Source: JBBSOK01 sp965219125 | Lineage (GTDB): Bacteria > Bacteroidota > Bacteroidia > Flavobacteriales > Flavobacteriaceae | Assembly (NCBI GenBank): GCA_965219125.1 | Contig: CBDCMO010000001.1 | Coordinates: forward strand, 372,001 to 436,000 | Length of the DNA: 64,000 nucleotides | Direction of reading: 5' to 3' | Part shown: one piece after another, positions 8,217-17,386 of the stretch | Layout of the letters: each line of letters starts with the position of its first letter | How positions within the stretch are numbered: position 1 is the stretch's first letter | Translations under genes and position numbers: made by a program | The notes under the pieces: generated by a model | What the model saw: the letters and a program-made list of their open reading frames with translations, nothing else | Database searches by the model: none | What the model was told of the DNA's origin: nothing

Positions 8217-8729
8217 CTACCGCTCAAACTCAATTACCTCAAGATTCTTAATCGTTCCGCTTTCCAACTCAAAACGTAGCATTGTCCGTACTTGTTGAAA
8301 ACCGTGCGTGCCAATGGCTCCGGGATTCATATGTAATAGTCCTAAGTTTTTGTCGGGCATTACTTTAAGAATATGACTGTGGCCGCAGATAAATAATTTT
8401 GGTGTATCACTATAAATTTCTTGCCTAATTGCAGGATTGTATCTACCCGGATATCCGCCAATATGGGTTATTAAAACGGAAACTCCCTCAACTGTGAATC
8501 TATTGTTTTGTGGAAATTCAAGTCTTGCTTTGCTGTCGTCAATATTTCCGTAAACTGCTCGTAAAGGTTTTAATTCCTTAATTTGATCTGTCACAGTTAA
8601 ATCGCCAATATCTCCAGCATGCCAAACTTCATCGGCAAGTTTCACATATTTTAAAATTTTTTCATCAATATAACTGTGCGTGTCGCTAAGTAGAAGGATT
8701 TTTTTCAATTTGAGGTTTAATTTTTTCAA
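8217..8729 (-). CDS. YfcE/MJ0936-type metallophosphoesterase
   Basis: 170 residues. All five metal-binding blocks of the calcineurin-like small phosphodiesterases are present: SDTHS near residue 15, GDIGD, GNID, THIGGYPG and GHSH. The family hydrolyses phosphodiesters with two metal ions; the cellular substrate is unknown. The first methionine of the frame is used; it leaves about six residues before the first beta strand. Single-gene unit. Confidence 0.88.
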   Translation of the reverse strand: MKKLNLKLKKILLLSDTHSYIDEKILKYVKLADEVWHAGDIGDLTVTDQIKELKPLRAVYGNIDDSKARLEFPQNNRFTVEGVSVLITHIGGYPGRYNPAIRQEIYSDTPKLFICGHSHILKVMPDKNLGLLHMNPGAIGTHGFQQVRTMLRFELESGTIKNLEVIEFER

Positions 8730-8864
8730 AAATACTATTAATTTCTGTTGTCAGTTCGAGCGCAGTTGAAAACTATAATTTTATAATTTAGGCAAAATTT
8801 CGATTGAGCTAAACAAGACAGTCCAATCCAATTTAGTTTAAAAAATAAATAATATCTAAAACAC

Positions 8865-8872
8865 TATTTTTG
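8865..8872 (+). promoter_or_regulatory. -7 promoter element for truA
   Basis: TATTTTTG matches TAnnTTTG, 22 bp before the TTG start codon at 8895. Confidence 0.6.
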
Positions 8873-8894
8873 CAATTTCTTAAAACAAATCACT

Positions 8895-9638
8895 TTGCGA
8901 TATTTCATAGAAATAGCTTACAACGGTAAAAACTATTACGGCTGGCAAATGCAGCCCGAACAAAATAGTGTGCAAGAAGAATTAACGAAGTCATTTTCAA
9001 CTATTTTACGTACAGATATAAAGCTTGTTAGTGCAGGCAGAACTGACACTGGCGTTCACGCAAGACAACTTTTCGCTCATATAGATTTAAATGAAATAAA
9101 AAATATTGAAAAGTTTATCTTTAAACTGAATAGTCTGTTACCCAATGATATTTCAGTACTTTCAATTTTACCAGTAACTGAAGATGCGCATGCTCGTTTC
9201 AATGCCCTCTCGAGAGAATATGAATATTTCGTGACACTGAAAAAAAATCCATTTCTGTTAGATTTTGCCTATTACATTCACCACAAACCTGATGTTGAAT
9301 TAATGAATGAAGCAGCAAATCTACTTTTAAAGCATACTGATTTTAAGTGCTTCTCAAAAAATAAAAACGGCGTCAAAACCTATAACTGTAAAGTAGAAAA
9401 AGCCGAATGGAAAGTAGAGGGCGATTTGTTAATTTTCACAATTAAAGCCGATAGATTTCTCAGAAATATGGTGCGCGCCATTGTGGGAACCTTGTTGGAC
9501 GTGGGTTCTCAAAAAAATACAATAGAAGATTTTGAAAAAATTCTTAAAAGCCGAAGTAGGGCAGAAGCGGGAACTTCAGCGCCGGCGCACGCATTATATT
9601 TAACAAAAATTGCCTATCCTAAGGAGTTGTTTTTGTAA
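8895..9638 (+). CDS. truA: tRNA pseudouridine(38-40) synthase
   Basis: 247 residues. Isomerises uridines at positions 38-40 of the tRNA anticodon arm. The catalytic aspartate lies in the motif AGRTDTGVHA, followed by the F-N-A-R-F and RFLRNMVRAIVGTL blocks of TruA. The start is TTG at 8895: homologues begin RYFIEIAYNG and no ATG or GTG lies between the promoter element and this point. Its stop codon TAA is part of the next gene's -7 element. Confidence 0.93.
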   Translation: MRYFIEIAYNGKNYYGWQMQPEQNSVQEELTKSFSTILRTDIKLVSAGRTDTGVHARQLFAHIDLNEIKNIEKFIFKLNSLLPNDISVLSILPVTEDAHARFNALSREYEYFVTLKKNPFLLDFAYYIHHKPDVELMNEAANLLLKHTDFKCFSKNKNGVKTYNCKVEKAEWKVEGDLLIFTIKADRFLRNMVRAIVGTLLDVGSQKNTIEDFEKILKSRSRAEAGTSAPAHALYLTKIAYPKELFL

Positions 9639-9643
9639 TTTTG
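9636..9643 (+). promoter_or_regulatory. -7 promoter element for ABC exporter
   Basis: TAATTTTG matches TAnnTTTG and overlaps the truA stop codon, 50 bp before the ATG at 9694. Confidence 0.5.
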
Positions 9644-9693
9644 CCAATCGCCAAAAAAATTGCTAATTCCATTTCTCACGGGCGAAAATATTC

Positions 9694-11469
9694 ATGGCAG
9701 AAAACGAAAACAAAGGCAACGCCTTCGATTTTAAACTCTTTAAAAGACTGTTAGCCTTTACAAATCCGTATAGGCTTACTTTTTATTTTGTCGGCTTTAC
9801 CGCACTTGCATCTTCCGGCGTTGCGGTTTTAAGACCTTATTTACTTCAAAAAGCTATAGATAATAGTATGGTGCCAAAAGACAGTACGCTGTTTTTGGAT
9901 TATGTTGTTTTAATGGTTGTGGTTCTTTTGGTAGATGTAATTTTTCAATTTGCCTTTATTTATTATTCCAATTGGCTTGGACAAAGTGTAATAAAAGATA
10001 TTCGGGTAAAACTTTTCAAATTGATGATGAGTTTTAAGATGAAATATTTCGATAAAAGCGCTGTCGGAAGACTTACAACGCGCGCCGTTAACGACATTGA
10101 AACCATCAGCAGTATTTTTAGCGAAGGCTTATTTATGATAATTAGTGATTTGCTGAAAATGGTTGTTATTGCAGGTTATATGCTATATCAAAGTTGGCAA
10201 TTGTCGCTTATTGTGTTTGCAATTTTACCGCTAATAATTTATGCAACAAGAGTTTTCCAAAAAGCGATGAAGGTTGCTTTTGAAGAAGTACGTAACCAAG
10301 TAGCAAACCTAAATAGTTTTGTTCAGGAGCGCATTACTGGAATGAAAATAGTGCAGGTTTTTACACGCGAAAAAACTGAATTCAACCGTTTTGATGAAAT
10401 AAATGAAAAGCATAAAAAAGCGTGGGTAAAAACCGTTTGGTACAACTCAATCTTTTTTCCAATTGCTGAAATGTCTTCTTCAGTAGCCATCGGACTTTTA
10501 GTTTGGTACGGTGGTTTGCAAGCGGCTAGCGGTAGCACTGTTATTACATTGGGCTTAATTGTTGCCTTTATTGAACTTTCACAAATGCTTTACAGGCCTT
10601 TGCGCCAAATTGCTGATAAATTTAACAGCTTGCAAATGGGAATGGTTGCCGCAAATAGGGTTTTCGCAATACTGGATACAAAATCCCATATTGATGATTT
10701 TGGAACAATCAACATGCCCGAGACGCAAGGTATAATTGAATTTAAAAATGTTCGTTTTGGGTATAATGAAGATGAAGAAGTGATTAAAGATATTTCTTTT
10801 GAAGTAAAATCTGGTGAAACCATTGCAATTGTTGGCTCTACCGGCGCGGGAAAATCTACAATTATCAATTTGTTGAATCGTTTTTATGAAATTAATAGCG
10901 GCCAAATTTTAATAGATGATGTAGATATTAAGGAATTTACCTTAAAATCCTTACGCCAACATATAGCCATTGTTTTGCAGGATGTATTTTTATTTGCAGA
11001 TTCGGTTTTAAATAATATTACGCTAAACGACCCAGATATCACGGAGGCCCAAGTTATTGCAGCAGCAAAAGCAATTGGCGTTGACAAATTTATAAGCTCC
11101 TTGCCGGACGGCTACCATTATAATGTAAAAGAGCGCGGCAGTATGCTTTCTTCTGGACAGCGGCAACTTATAGCTTTTTTACGCGCTTATGTTAGCAAAC
11201 CAAGTATTCTAATTCTAGATGAAGCCACATCTTCTGTCGATTCTTACAGCGAAGAAATGATCCAGACCGCAACCGAGAAAATTACAAAAGGCAGAACTTC
11301 AATAGTTATCGCCCACAGATTGGCAACCATTAAAAAAGCTGACAAAATCTTGGTAATGGACGCTGGTAAAATTGTAGAATCTGGTACGCACAAACAATTA
11401 TTGAAAAAAGAAAATGGCTATTATCGTAATTTGTATGAAGTGCAGTTTATGGCGGAGGAGGTGGTTTAA
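9694..11469 (+). CDS. ABC exporter, MsbA/multidrug type (fused membrane and ATPase domains)
   Basis: 591 residues, the length of a half-transporter acting as a homodimer. Residues ~25-320 are the six-helix membrane domain; ~350-590 the ATPase with Walker A (GSTGAGKST), Q loop (VLQDVFLF), signature (LSSGQRQL, a variant of LSGGQ), Walker B (ILILDEATS) and the H-loop histidine in IAHRLATI. Substrate cannot be read from sequence; lipid or drug export is typical. Sits immediately after truA with its own promoter element. Confidence 0.92.
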   Translation: MAENENKGNAFDFKLFKRLLAFTNPYRLTFYFVGFTALASSGVAVLRPYLLQKAIDNSMVPKDSTLFLDYVVLMVVVLLVDVIFQFAFIYYSNWLGQSVIKDIRVKLFKLMMSFKMKYFDKSAVGRLTTRAVNDIETISSIFSEGLFMIISDLLKMVVIAGYMLYQSWQLSLIVFAILPLIIYATRVFQKAMKVAFEEVRNQVANLNSFVQERITGMKIVQVFTREKTEFNRFDEINEKHKKAWVKTVWYNSIFFPIAEMSSSVAIGLLVWYGGLQAASGSTVITLGLIVAFIELSQMLYRPLRQIADKFNSLQMGMVAANRVFAILDTKSHIDDFGTINMPETQGIIEFKNVRFGYNEDEEVIKDISFEVKSGETIAIVGSTGAGKSTIINLLNRFYEINSGQILIDDVDIKEFTLKSLRQHIAIVLQDVFLFADSVLNNITLNDPDITEAQVIAAAKAIGVDKFISSLPDGYHYNVKERGSMLSSGQRQLIAFLRAYVSKPSILILDEATSSVDSYSEEMIQTATEKITKGRTSIVIAHRLATIKKADKILVMDAGKIVESGTHKQLLKKENGYYRNLYEVQFMAEEVV

Positions 11470-11535
11470 AAAAAGATTATATAACATGCTTTGCAGAAAA
11501 AAAGAATAATAAAGAATCTGTAAATTTAGATTAAC

Positions 11536-12093
11536 ATGAAAAATACAGATAAAATAAGTCTAAACAATGCGTATCGTTTGTTTGAAACAGGAGATATAAA
11601 AACTATCGAAGTTGGCAAGATTGCAGGTTTAAAGCAAATACATAAATATCTGTTTGATGACTTGTATGACTTTGCAGGATTATTTCGGACTCAAAACATT
11701 TCAAAAGGAGGTTTCCGATTTGCAAATGCTATGTATCTAAATGAAATAGTAGTGAAAATTGAACAAATGCCAGAAAAAACGTTTGATCAAATTATTTCAA
11801 AATATGTCGAAATGAATATTGCTCACCCTTTTTTGGAAGGAAACGGAAGAACAATGCGTATTTGGCTTGATATGATTTTAAAGAAACAACTTCAAAATGT
11901 TGTGAATTGGCAGTATGTCGACAAGACCTTATATTTACAAGCTATGGAAAGAAGCCCAATAAATGAGTTGGAAATTAAAACATTACTTTCAGCTAATTTA
12001 ACAACAGAGATTGAAAGCAGAGAAGTTATATTTAAGGGAATAGATCAATCCTATTATTATGAAGGTTATGAAAAGGATGATACCGAAGAGTAA
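11536..12093 (+). CDS. Class III Fic family AMP-transferase
   Basis: 185 residues. The complete Fic motif HPFLEGNGRTMR is at 97-108; its histidine is the catalytic base and the GNGR loop binds ATP phosphates. A C-terminal motif SYYYEG (172-177) fits the inhibitory helix (S/T)xxxE(G/N) found at the C-terminus of class III Fic proteins, so the enzyme probably holds itself inactive and is released by autoadenylylation of neighbouring tyrosines. No antitoxin partner is adjacent, in keeping with self-inhibition. Target unknown. Confidence 0.88.
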   Translation: MKNTDKISLNNAYRLFETGDIKTIEVGKIAGLKQIHKYLFDDLYDFAGLFRTQNISKGGFRFANAMYLNEIVVKIEQMPEKTFDQIISKYVEMNIAHPFLEGNGRTMRIWLDMILKKQLQNVVNWQYVDKTLYLQAMERSPINELEIKTLLSANLTTEIESREVIFKGIDQSYYYEGYEKDDTEE

Positions 12094-12165
12094 GTCGCTA
12101 ATAAAATTGGCAAATGAAATTAATAGATTTGTTAAAAATTATACAAGAACACAAATCAAAATAAT

Positions 12166-12939
12166 TTAACTCAAATCCTTTTTCAAAATCCCCGCCAGTT
12201 CTTCAAAATCTTCAAAGAGAACAAAATCTGCATCTTTCATATAGGATGTTTGTCCGGTTTCTTCGCTAACGACTAAACATACTGCATCCGTTTTTTCAGT
12301 AATACCAACCGCTGCGCGATGACGCAGACCAAAACGAAGCGGTATTTTTCTATCATTGCTTACGGGTAAAATTACGCGGGTAGCGGTAATTCGGTTTTCT
12401 TCAATTATTAATGCGCCGTCGTGCAAAGGGCTGTTTTTAAAAAAGATACTTTCAAGAATTGGCTGGTTTACTTCAACATTCATCTCGTCGCCACTATTTT
12501 TTATAAAGTCTAGACTGTTGTTTCGTTTTATCACAATTAAAGCGCCCGTTTTACTTTCTCCCATTTTTTTGCAGGCATCAAGTACGGCTGATAAGTTAAT
12601 TGCAGGACCCGTTTCTTTGCCCAAAAGTTTAAAATTTCTGAAAAATCGTCGGCGTGCATTGAAATTTGTAGAACCAACCATCAATAAAAATCGCCGTATT
12701 TCCTGTTGAAAAACAACAATAAGCGCAAAAGAACCGACGCCCAAAAAACCACCTAGAATTTTACTTAGTAGTTCCATTTGCAGCAATTCTGTGAGTTTCC
12801 AAATGGCGTAAATTATTACAATACCAATAAAAATATTGATGGCAACCGTGCCTTTTACGAGTTTATAAACGTAGTAAAGCAAAATTGCTACCAATAGAAT
12901 GTCAATAATATCTATTATCCGTATATCTAAAAATTCCAA
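12166..12939 (-). CDS. cdaA: Diadenylate cyclase (c-di-AMP synthase)
   Basis: 257 residues. Makes cyclic di-AMP from two ATP. Three N-terminal membrane segments (about 10-27, 31-50, 62-78) precede the DAC domain with its two signature motifs DGA (174-176, in PLHDGALII) and RHR (206-208, in GLRHRAAVG). Length and layout match CdaA rather than DisA. It lies 69 bp downstream of folP on the same strand and is probably co-transcribed with it, a common Bacteroidota pairing. Confidence 0.95.
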   Translation of the reverse strand: MEFLDIRIIDIIDILLVAILLYYVYKLVKGTVAINIFIGIVIIYAIWKLTELLQMELLSKILGGFLGVGSFALIVVFQQEIRRFLLMVGSTNFNARRRFFRNFKLLGKETGPAINLSAVLDACKKMGESKTGALIVIKRNNSLDFIKNSGDEMNVEVNQPILESIFFKNSPLHDGALIIEENRITATRVILPVSNDRKIPLRFGLRHRAAVGITEKTDAVCLVVSEETGQTSYMKDADFVLFEDFEELAGILKKDLS

Positions 12940-13008
12940 ATTCGGCTTGTTTTTGTAAAAATAGGTTAATTTAAATAATGATGTAATTTGAAATTATAAA
13001 AGGTTCTA

Positions 13009-13854
13009 TCAATTTTCAGTTGAAATATCTTGTTTCACAGCTTCCACCAATTTCACACATTCCATAGCTTCCTTAACGTCATGAACCCGCAAAATATTTG
13101 CGCCGTTTAACAAGGCGATTGTATTTAAAACGGTTGTTCCGTTTAAAGCTTCTTCAACTTCTATTTCCAAGGTTTTATAAATTAGGGATTTGCGTGAAAT
13201 TCCAACAACAATTGGCACTTCAAGTATTTTGCAAACTTTTAGATTTCCCAAAAGCTCCAAACTTTGCTGTGGCGTTTTTGCAAAACCAAAACCTGGATCA
13301 AGAAGAATATCATTAATTCCTTCCTTTCTCCCATTTAGCAAAATTTTTGAAAGTTCTTTAATAACTTCAACTTTCACATTTTCGTATGTCGCCAAAGAGG
13401 ACATCGTTTTTGGGTTACCGCGCAAATGCATTGCAATGTAAGGCACTTTTAATTTGGCGACGGTTTTATACATTTCAATATCCAAACTTCCGCCACTAAT
13501 ATCATTTATAATACAAGCCCCTGCTTCAACGGCAGCTTTTGCTACTTCACTTCTAAAAGTATCGATGGAAATATATGTATTCGGAAAATGTTGCTCAATT
13601 GCTTCAACAGCAGGTAAAACACGTTTTATTTCTTCTTCAATCGAAATTTCTGTAGCATTTGGGCGCGAGCTGTAACCGCCAACATCTAAAAATGTGGCGC
13701 CTTCAGTAAGCATCTTTTCAGCTTGTTTTAAAATTTGTGGAATGCCAAATGTTTTTCCGCCGTCATAAAAACTATCGGGCGTAACATTTATAATTCCCAT
13801 TACTTTGGGATAACTAAGATCTATAAGCTTTCCCTTGCAATTAATTGTGCTCAA
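13009..13854 (-). CDS. folP: Dihydropteroate synthase
   Basis: 281 residues. Condenses p-aminobenzoate with the pterin pyrophosphate in folate synthesis; target of sulfonamides. Signatures: VMGIINVTPDSFYDGGK near residue 18, DVGGYSSRP, and IINDISGG, DPGFGFAKT, VGISRKS for the pterin and phosphate sites. The divergent DUF1599 gene starts 54 bp away; this folP/DUF1599 neighbourhood is conserved in flavobacteria. Confidence 0.95.
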   Translation of the reverse strand: MSTINCKGKLIDLSYPKVMGIINVTPDSFYDGGKTFGIPQILKQAEKMLTEGATFLDVGGYSSRPNATEISIEEEIKRVLPAVEAIEQHFPNTYISIDTFRSEVAKAAVEAGACIINDISGGSLDIEMYKTVAKLKVPYIAMHLRGNPKTMSSLATYENVKVEVIKELSKILLNGRKEGINDILLDPGFGFAKTPQQSLELLGNLKVCKILEVPIVVGISRKSLIYKTLEIEVEEALNGTTVLNTIALLNGANILRVHDVKEAMECVKLVEAVKQDISTEN

Positions 13855-13907
13855 TTTTCTAAATTGGTTTATTTACCCGAAATTTACGCAAAATCTTACA
13901 CTTAACT

Positions 13908-14441
13908 ATGGCAGATACTTCGGAAGAATATAATGACGTTATCGAAAAATGTAGAGCGCTGTATATCAATAAAATGAAGGATTACGGCAGCGCGTGGCGT
14001 ATTTTAAGATTGCCATCGTTAACCGATCAGATTTTTATAAAGGCACAACGTATTCGTGGACTTCAACAAAATGGCGAACGTAAAATTGATGAAGATGAAA
14101 CTTCAGAATTTATTGGAATTATCAATTACAGTGTGATGGCGCTTATCCAATTGGATTTGGGAATTGTGGAGCAGCCCGATTTAGATTTGGAGCACGCCAC
14201 ACAGCTTTATGACGAAAAAATTGCCGTGACAAAGCAGTTAATGTTAGATAAAAATCACGATTATGGCGAAGCTTGGCGCGAAATGCGCGTTTCAAGCTTG
14301 ACGGATTTGATTCTGCAAAAGTTATTGCGCGTTAAACAAATTGAAGACAATAAAGGAAAAACGTTGGTAAGTGAAGGTATAGCTGCAAATTATCAAGATA
14401 TGATTAATTATGCTGTTTTTGCTTTGATTCATTTGAAGTAG
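13908..14441 (+). CDS. DUF1599 domain protein, internally duplicated
   Basis: 177 residues made of two copies of one ~75-residue helical unit: YINKMKDYGSAWRILRLPSLTDQI and MLDKNHDYGEAWREMRVSSLTDLI. Matches DUF1599, a helical family of unknown role seen beside folP. Each repeat keeps a conserved K-x-x-D-Y-G-x-A-W-R core, suggesting two equivalent sites. Divergent from folP with a 53-bp shared upstream region. Confidence 0.8.
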   Translation: MADTSEEYNDVIEKCRALYINKMKDYGSAWRILRLPSLTDQIFIKAQRIRGLQQNGERKIDEDETSEFIGIINYSVMALIQLDLGIVEQPDLDLEHATQLYDEKIAVTKQLMLDKNHDYGEAWREMRVSSLTDLILQKLLRVKQIEDNKGKTLVSEGIAANYQDMINYAVFALIHLK

Positions 14442-14582
14442 GTATTGGAAAAGACTTAAGACCGCTTCGCTATAAGACGTAGGACTTTTGATAAAGATTA
14501 GATTTGGTGATAAATTATGAAAATGACTTCAATATTTACAAAACCTTAAACGGTAAATTAAAATAATAGAAAAACAGTTAGA

Positions 14583-16289
14583 ATGAGAATACTAATAGGA
14601 ATAGTACGAATATTTGTAGGTATATTATTTATAATCAGTGGCTTAATAAAGTTGAATGATCCAATTGGTTTTTCATTTAAACTTCAGGAATATTTTTCGC
14701 CCGAAGTTTTAAATATGCCTGTTTTTGTGCCGTATGCACTTTTAATTGCAATTTTTGTTGTGATTTTTGAAGTGCTTTTAGGGTTTATGATAATTATCGG
14801 TTACGCCAAAAAATTCACGCTTTGGTGTTTGTTGTTAATGATTGCTTTTTTCACATTCCTAACTTTTTATTCAGCTTATTTCAATAAGGTAACCGATTGT
14901 GGTTGCTTTGGCGATGCCATAAAGCTAACGCCTTGGGAATCCTTTTCTAAAGACGTCGTTCTCTTTGTTTTAATTTTAATTTTATTCTTCGGAAGTAAAT
15001 ATATCCAACCATTTTTTACAAAATTTTCAAGAAGCATTATAATTTTTGTAGCTTTTATAGGCTGTTTGGGAATTACATATTATGTTTTGGAACACTTACC
15101 AATTATAGATTTTCGCGCCTATAAAATTGGAAAAAATATTGGAGAAGGAATGAGCACGCCAGGGAATGCGCCCAAACCTATTTATGAGTATGTCTGGAAA
15201 TATGACGTAAATGGCGAAACAAAAACCGTTACAAATGAAGGTGCAGATCCCGGAATTGAAGGTAAGTTATTGGGTGTTGAAACAAATGAGATACAAGCAG
15301 GTTACATTCCGCCAATCCACGATTTTACAATTGAACGTGACGATGAAGATTATACAGCCCAATTTTTACAAACCGAAAATTTAGTTGTAGTTATAAGTTA
15401 CAATCTTGACAGTTCGGACAAAGCTAATTTTGCGCCAATCCGCGAAATTACCAACGAGGCAATTAAAAATGGGTACACCGTAATTGGCTTATCTTCTTCA
15501 TCACAAAAAGTGGCAGATAAATTGGCGGAAGATCTTAATTTAACATTCAAGTTTTACTTTTGTGATGAGACAACCTTAAAAACAATTGTTAGAAGTAATC
15601 CCGGAATTTTAGAATTGAATAAAGGTACAATCAAACAAAAATTACATTTTAATGATGCGAAGGATTTAAAACTGAGTCCACAAAAGAGTGCAGCCTTAAA
15701 TTTAGATTTTGAAGTAAAAAAACGATTGGATAGCATTGCTATTTCGGACCAAAAATACAGATTGTTGATGGAGCCAAAAACCGAAGAAGAAAAGGCGCAA
15801 TTAATGAAGGATAAAGGACAAACCGAGGAAGAATATCGCGCCGAGCTTTGGAAACTGCAAGCAGTAATTGATAGTGCAAATATGGTTTATGTTGAAAAGT
15901 ATTTTAACGAACACGGCTATCCAGGCAAATCTGTTGTTGGTGAGCCCACCAATACAGCGGCTTGGTTTGTTTTGCAGCATTCAGACAAAATAGCGCAATA
16001 TTTCCCACTTATTAAAAAGGCTGGAAAATTCGGCGAATTACCTTACAATCTTGTAGCAATGATGGAAGACCGCCTTTTAATGGAACAGAATAAACCACAA
16101 ATTTACGGCACACAAGGCAAACGGATTGGAAATGGAAAACCATTTATTTGGCCAATAGAAAATCCAGAAAATGTAAATCAAAGAAGACAAGATGCCGGTT
16201 TTAATGAATCAGTTGAGCAATCTGCAAAGAATATTTTTGGAGAAGATTTTGAGTATAAAGTTTTGACAATGGAAGAGATAAAGGCGTAA
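14583..16289 (+). CDS. DoxX-like membrane protein (BT_3928 type) with C-terminal DUF6624-like domain
   Basis: 568 residues. Residues 1-160 contain four or five membrane helices of the DoxX/MauE type (RIFVGILFIISGLIKLNDP). A periplasmic region to ~340 resembles a thioredoxin fold (LVVVISYNLDSSD...GYTVIGLS) but lacks a CxxC. The remaining ~150 residues (GYPGKSVVGEPTNTAAWFVL...MMEDRLLMEQNKPQIYGTQ) look like DUF6624, usually a separate protein, so this appears to be a fusion. It is followed at 2 bp by an ABC permease gene and then a TlpA-like gene, suggesting an envelope redox or transport operon. Function unknown. Confidence 0.7.
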   Translation: MRILIGIVRIFVGILFIISGLIKLNDPIGFSFKLQEYFSPEVLNMPVFVPYALLIAIFVVIFEVLLGFMIIIGYAKKFTLWCLLLMIAFFTFLTFYSAYFNKVTDCGCFGDAIKLTPWESFSKDVVLFVLILILFFGSKYIQPFFTKFSRSIIIFVAFIGCLGITYYVLEHLPIIDFRAYKIGKNIGEGMSTPGNAPKPIYEYVWKYDVNGETKTVTNEGADPGIEGKLLGVETNEIQAGYIPPIHDFTIERDDEDYTAQFLQTENLVVVISYNLDSSDKANFAPIREITNEAIKNGYTVIGLSSSSQKVADKLAEDLNLTFKFYFCDETTLKTIVRSNPGILELNKGTIKQKLHFNDAKDLKLSPQKSAALNLDFEVKKRLDSIAISDQKYRLLMEPKTEEEKAQLMKDKGQTEEEYRAELWKLQAVIDSANMVYVEKYFNEHGYPGKSVVGEPTNTAAWFVLQHSDKIAQYFPLIKKAGKFGELPYNLVAMMEDRLLMEQNKPQIYGTQGKRIGNGKPFIWPIENPENVNQRRQDAGFNESVEQSAKNIFGEDFEYKVLTMEEIKA

Positions 16290-16291
16290 CC

Positions 16292-17365
16292 TTGACAAAA
16301 TACATCTTCATAAAAATTGGTTATGCTTTACTAACGCTTTTTGGGGTTGTAACAATAATATTCTTGCTTTTTACGTCACTTGTTGGCGACCCCGCAAGAA
16401 TGATGCTCGGTCAAAATGAAACCGCAGAGCAGTTGGCAGTCGTTAAAAAAAAGTATGGATTTGATCAACCTCTTTCGGTGCAATATATTCGATATTTAAA
16501 TGATCTTTCACCAATTTCTTTTCACAGTACGCAGGAAGGAGATTATACATTTTTGTCAGATGGAAAATATGAAGCAAAAAGATTATTTACAATTGGTGAA
16601 ACTACAACAGTTTTAAAATTTCCTTATTTGCGGGAATCTTTTCAAAAAAACGGGAAAGAAGTTAGCGCAGTAATAGCAGAAACGTTGCCAAATACTTTTG
16701 TATTGGCCGTTTCAGCAATTACTATTGCGTTATTAATGGGTGTATTTTTAGGAATTCTTTCTGTATTAAACAAAGATGGAATTATGGATAAAGCAATACA
16801 ACTAATAAGCACTTTGGGAATGAGCGTTCCCTCATTTTTCAGTGCAATTTTGTTCGCTTGGTTTTTCGGTTTTGTACTTAAGGAATACACACATTTATCC
16901 ATGACAGGCAGCTTGTACGAAGTAGATGATTTTGGGGAAGGCAAACATTTACAATTAAAAAACCTAATCTTACCTGTAATCGTTTTGGGTATTAGACCAC
17001 TTGCAGTTATAAGTCAACTAATGCGCAATTCGTTATTGGAAGTTTTGGGCCAAGATTATATTAGGACTGCAAAGGCAAAAGGGCTGTCATTTTACAAAAT
17101 AATAAAAAGGCATGCTCTGAAAAATTCTTTAAATCCTGTTGTGACTGCCATTTCGGGTTGGTTCGCTTCTATGCTTGCAGGAGCGGTTTTTGTAGAATAT
17201 ATTTTTGGTTGGAATGGTTTGGGTAAAGAAATTGTTAACGCTTTAAATACGCTAGACTTGCCTATTATTATGGGTGCCGTTTTGGTAATTGCTACATTGT
17301 TTATAATAATCAATATTTTTGTAGATATAATTTATGCTTTATTGGATCCAAAAATTAGTAATTAA
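16292..17365 (+). CDS. ABC transporter permease, DppB/OppB type
   Basis: 357 residues, TTG start two bases after the preceding stop codon. Six membrane segments and the conserved cytoplasmic EAA loop (DYIRTAKAKGLSFYKIIKRHALKNS) identify a BPD_transp_1 permease of the peptide/nickel family; the N-terminal PARMMLGQNETAEQL is typical. A ~60-residue insert after the first periplasmic part is longer than in DppB. No partner permease, ATPase or binding protein is adjacent, so the remaining subunits must be elsewhere. Confidence 0.85.
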   Translation: MTKYIFIKIGYALLTLFGVVTIIFLLFTSLVGDPARMMLGQNETAEQLAVVKKKYGFDQPLSVQYIRYLNDLSPISFHSTQEGDYTFLSDGKYEAKRLFTIGETTTVLKFPYLRESFQKNGKEVSAVIAETLPNTFVLAVSAITIALLMGVFLGILSVLNKDGIMDKAIQLISTLGMSVPSFFSAILFAWFFGFVLKEYTHLSMTGSLYEVDDFGEGKHLQLKNLILPVIVLGIRPLAVISQLMRNSLLEVLGQDYIRTAKAKGLSFYKIIKRHALKNSLNPVVTAISGWFASMLAGAVFVEYIFGWNGLGKEIVNALNTLDLPIIMGAVLVIATLFIIINIFVDIIYALLDPKISN

Positions 17366-17386
17366 TTATTTTTTAAAATTTTAAAT

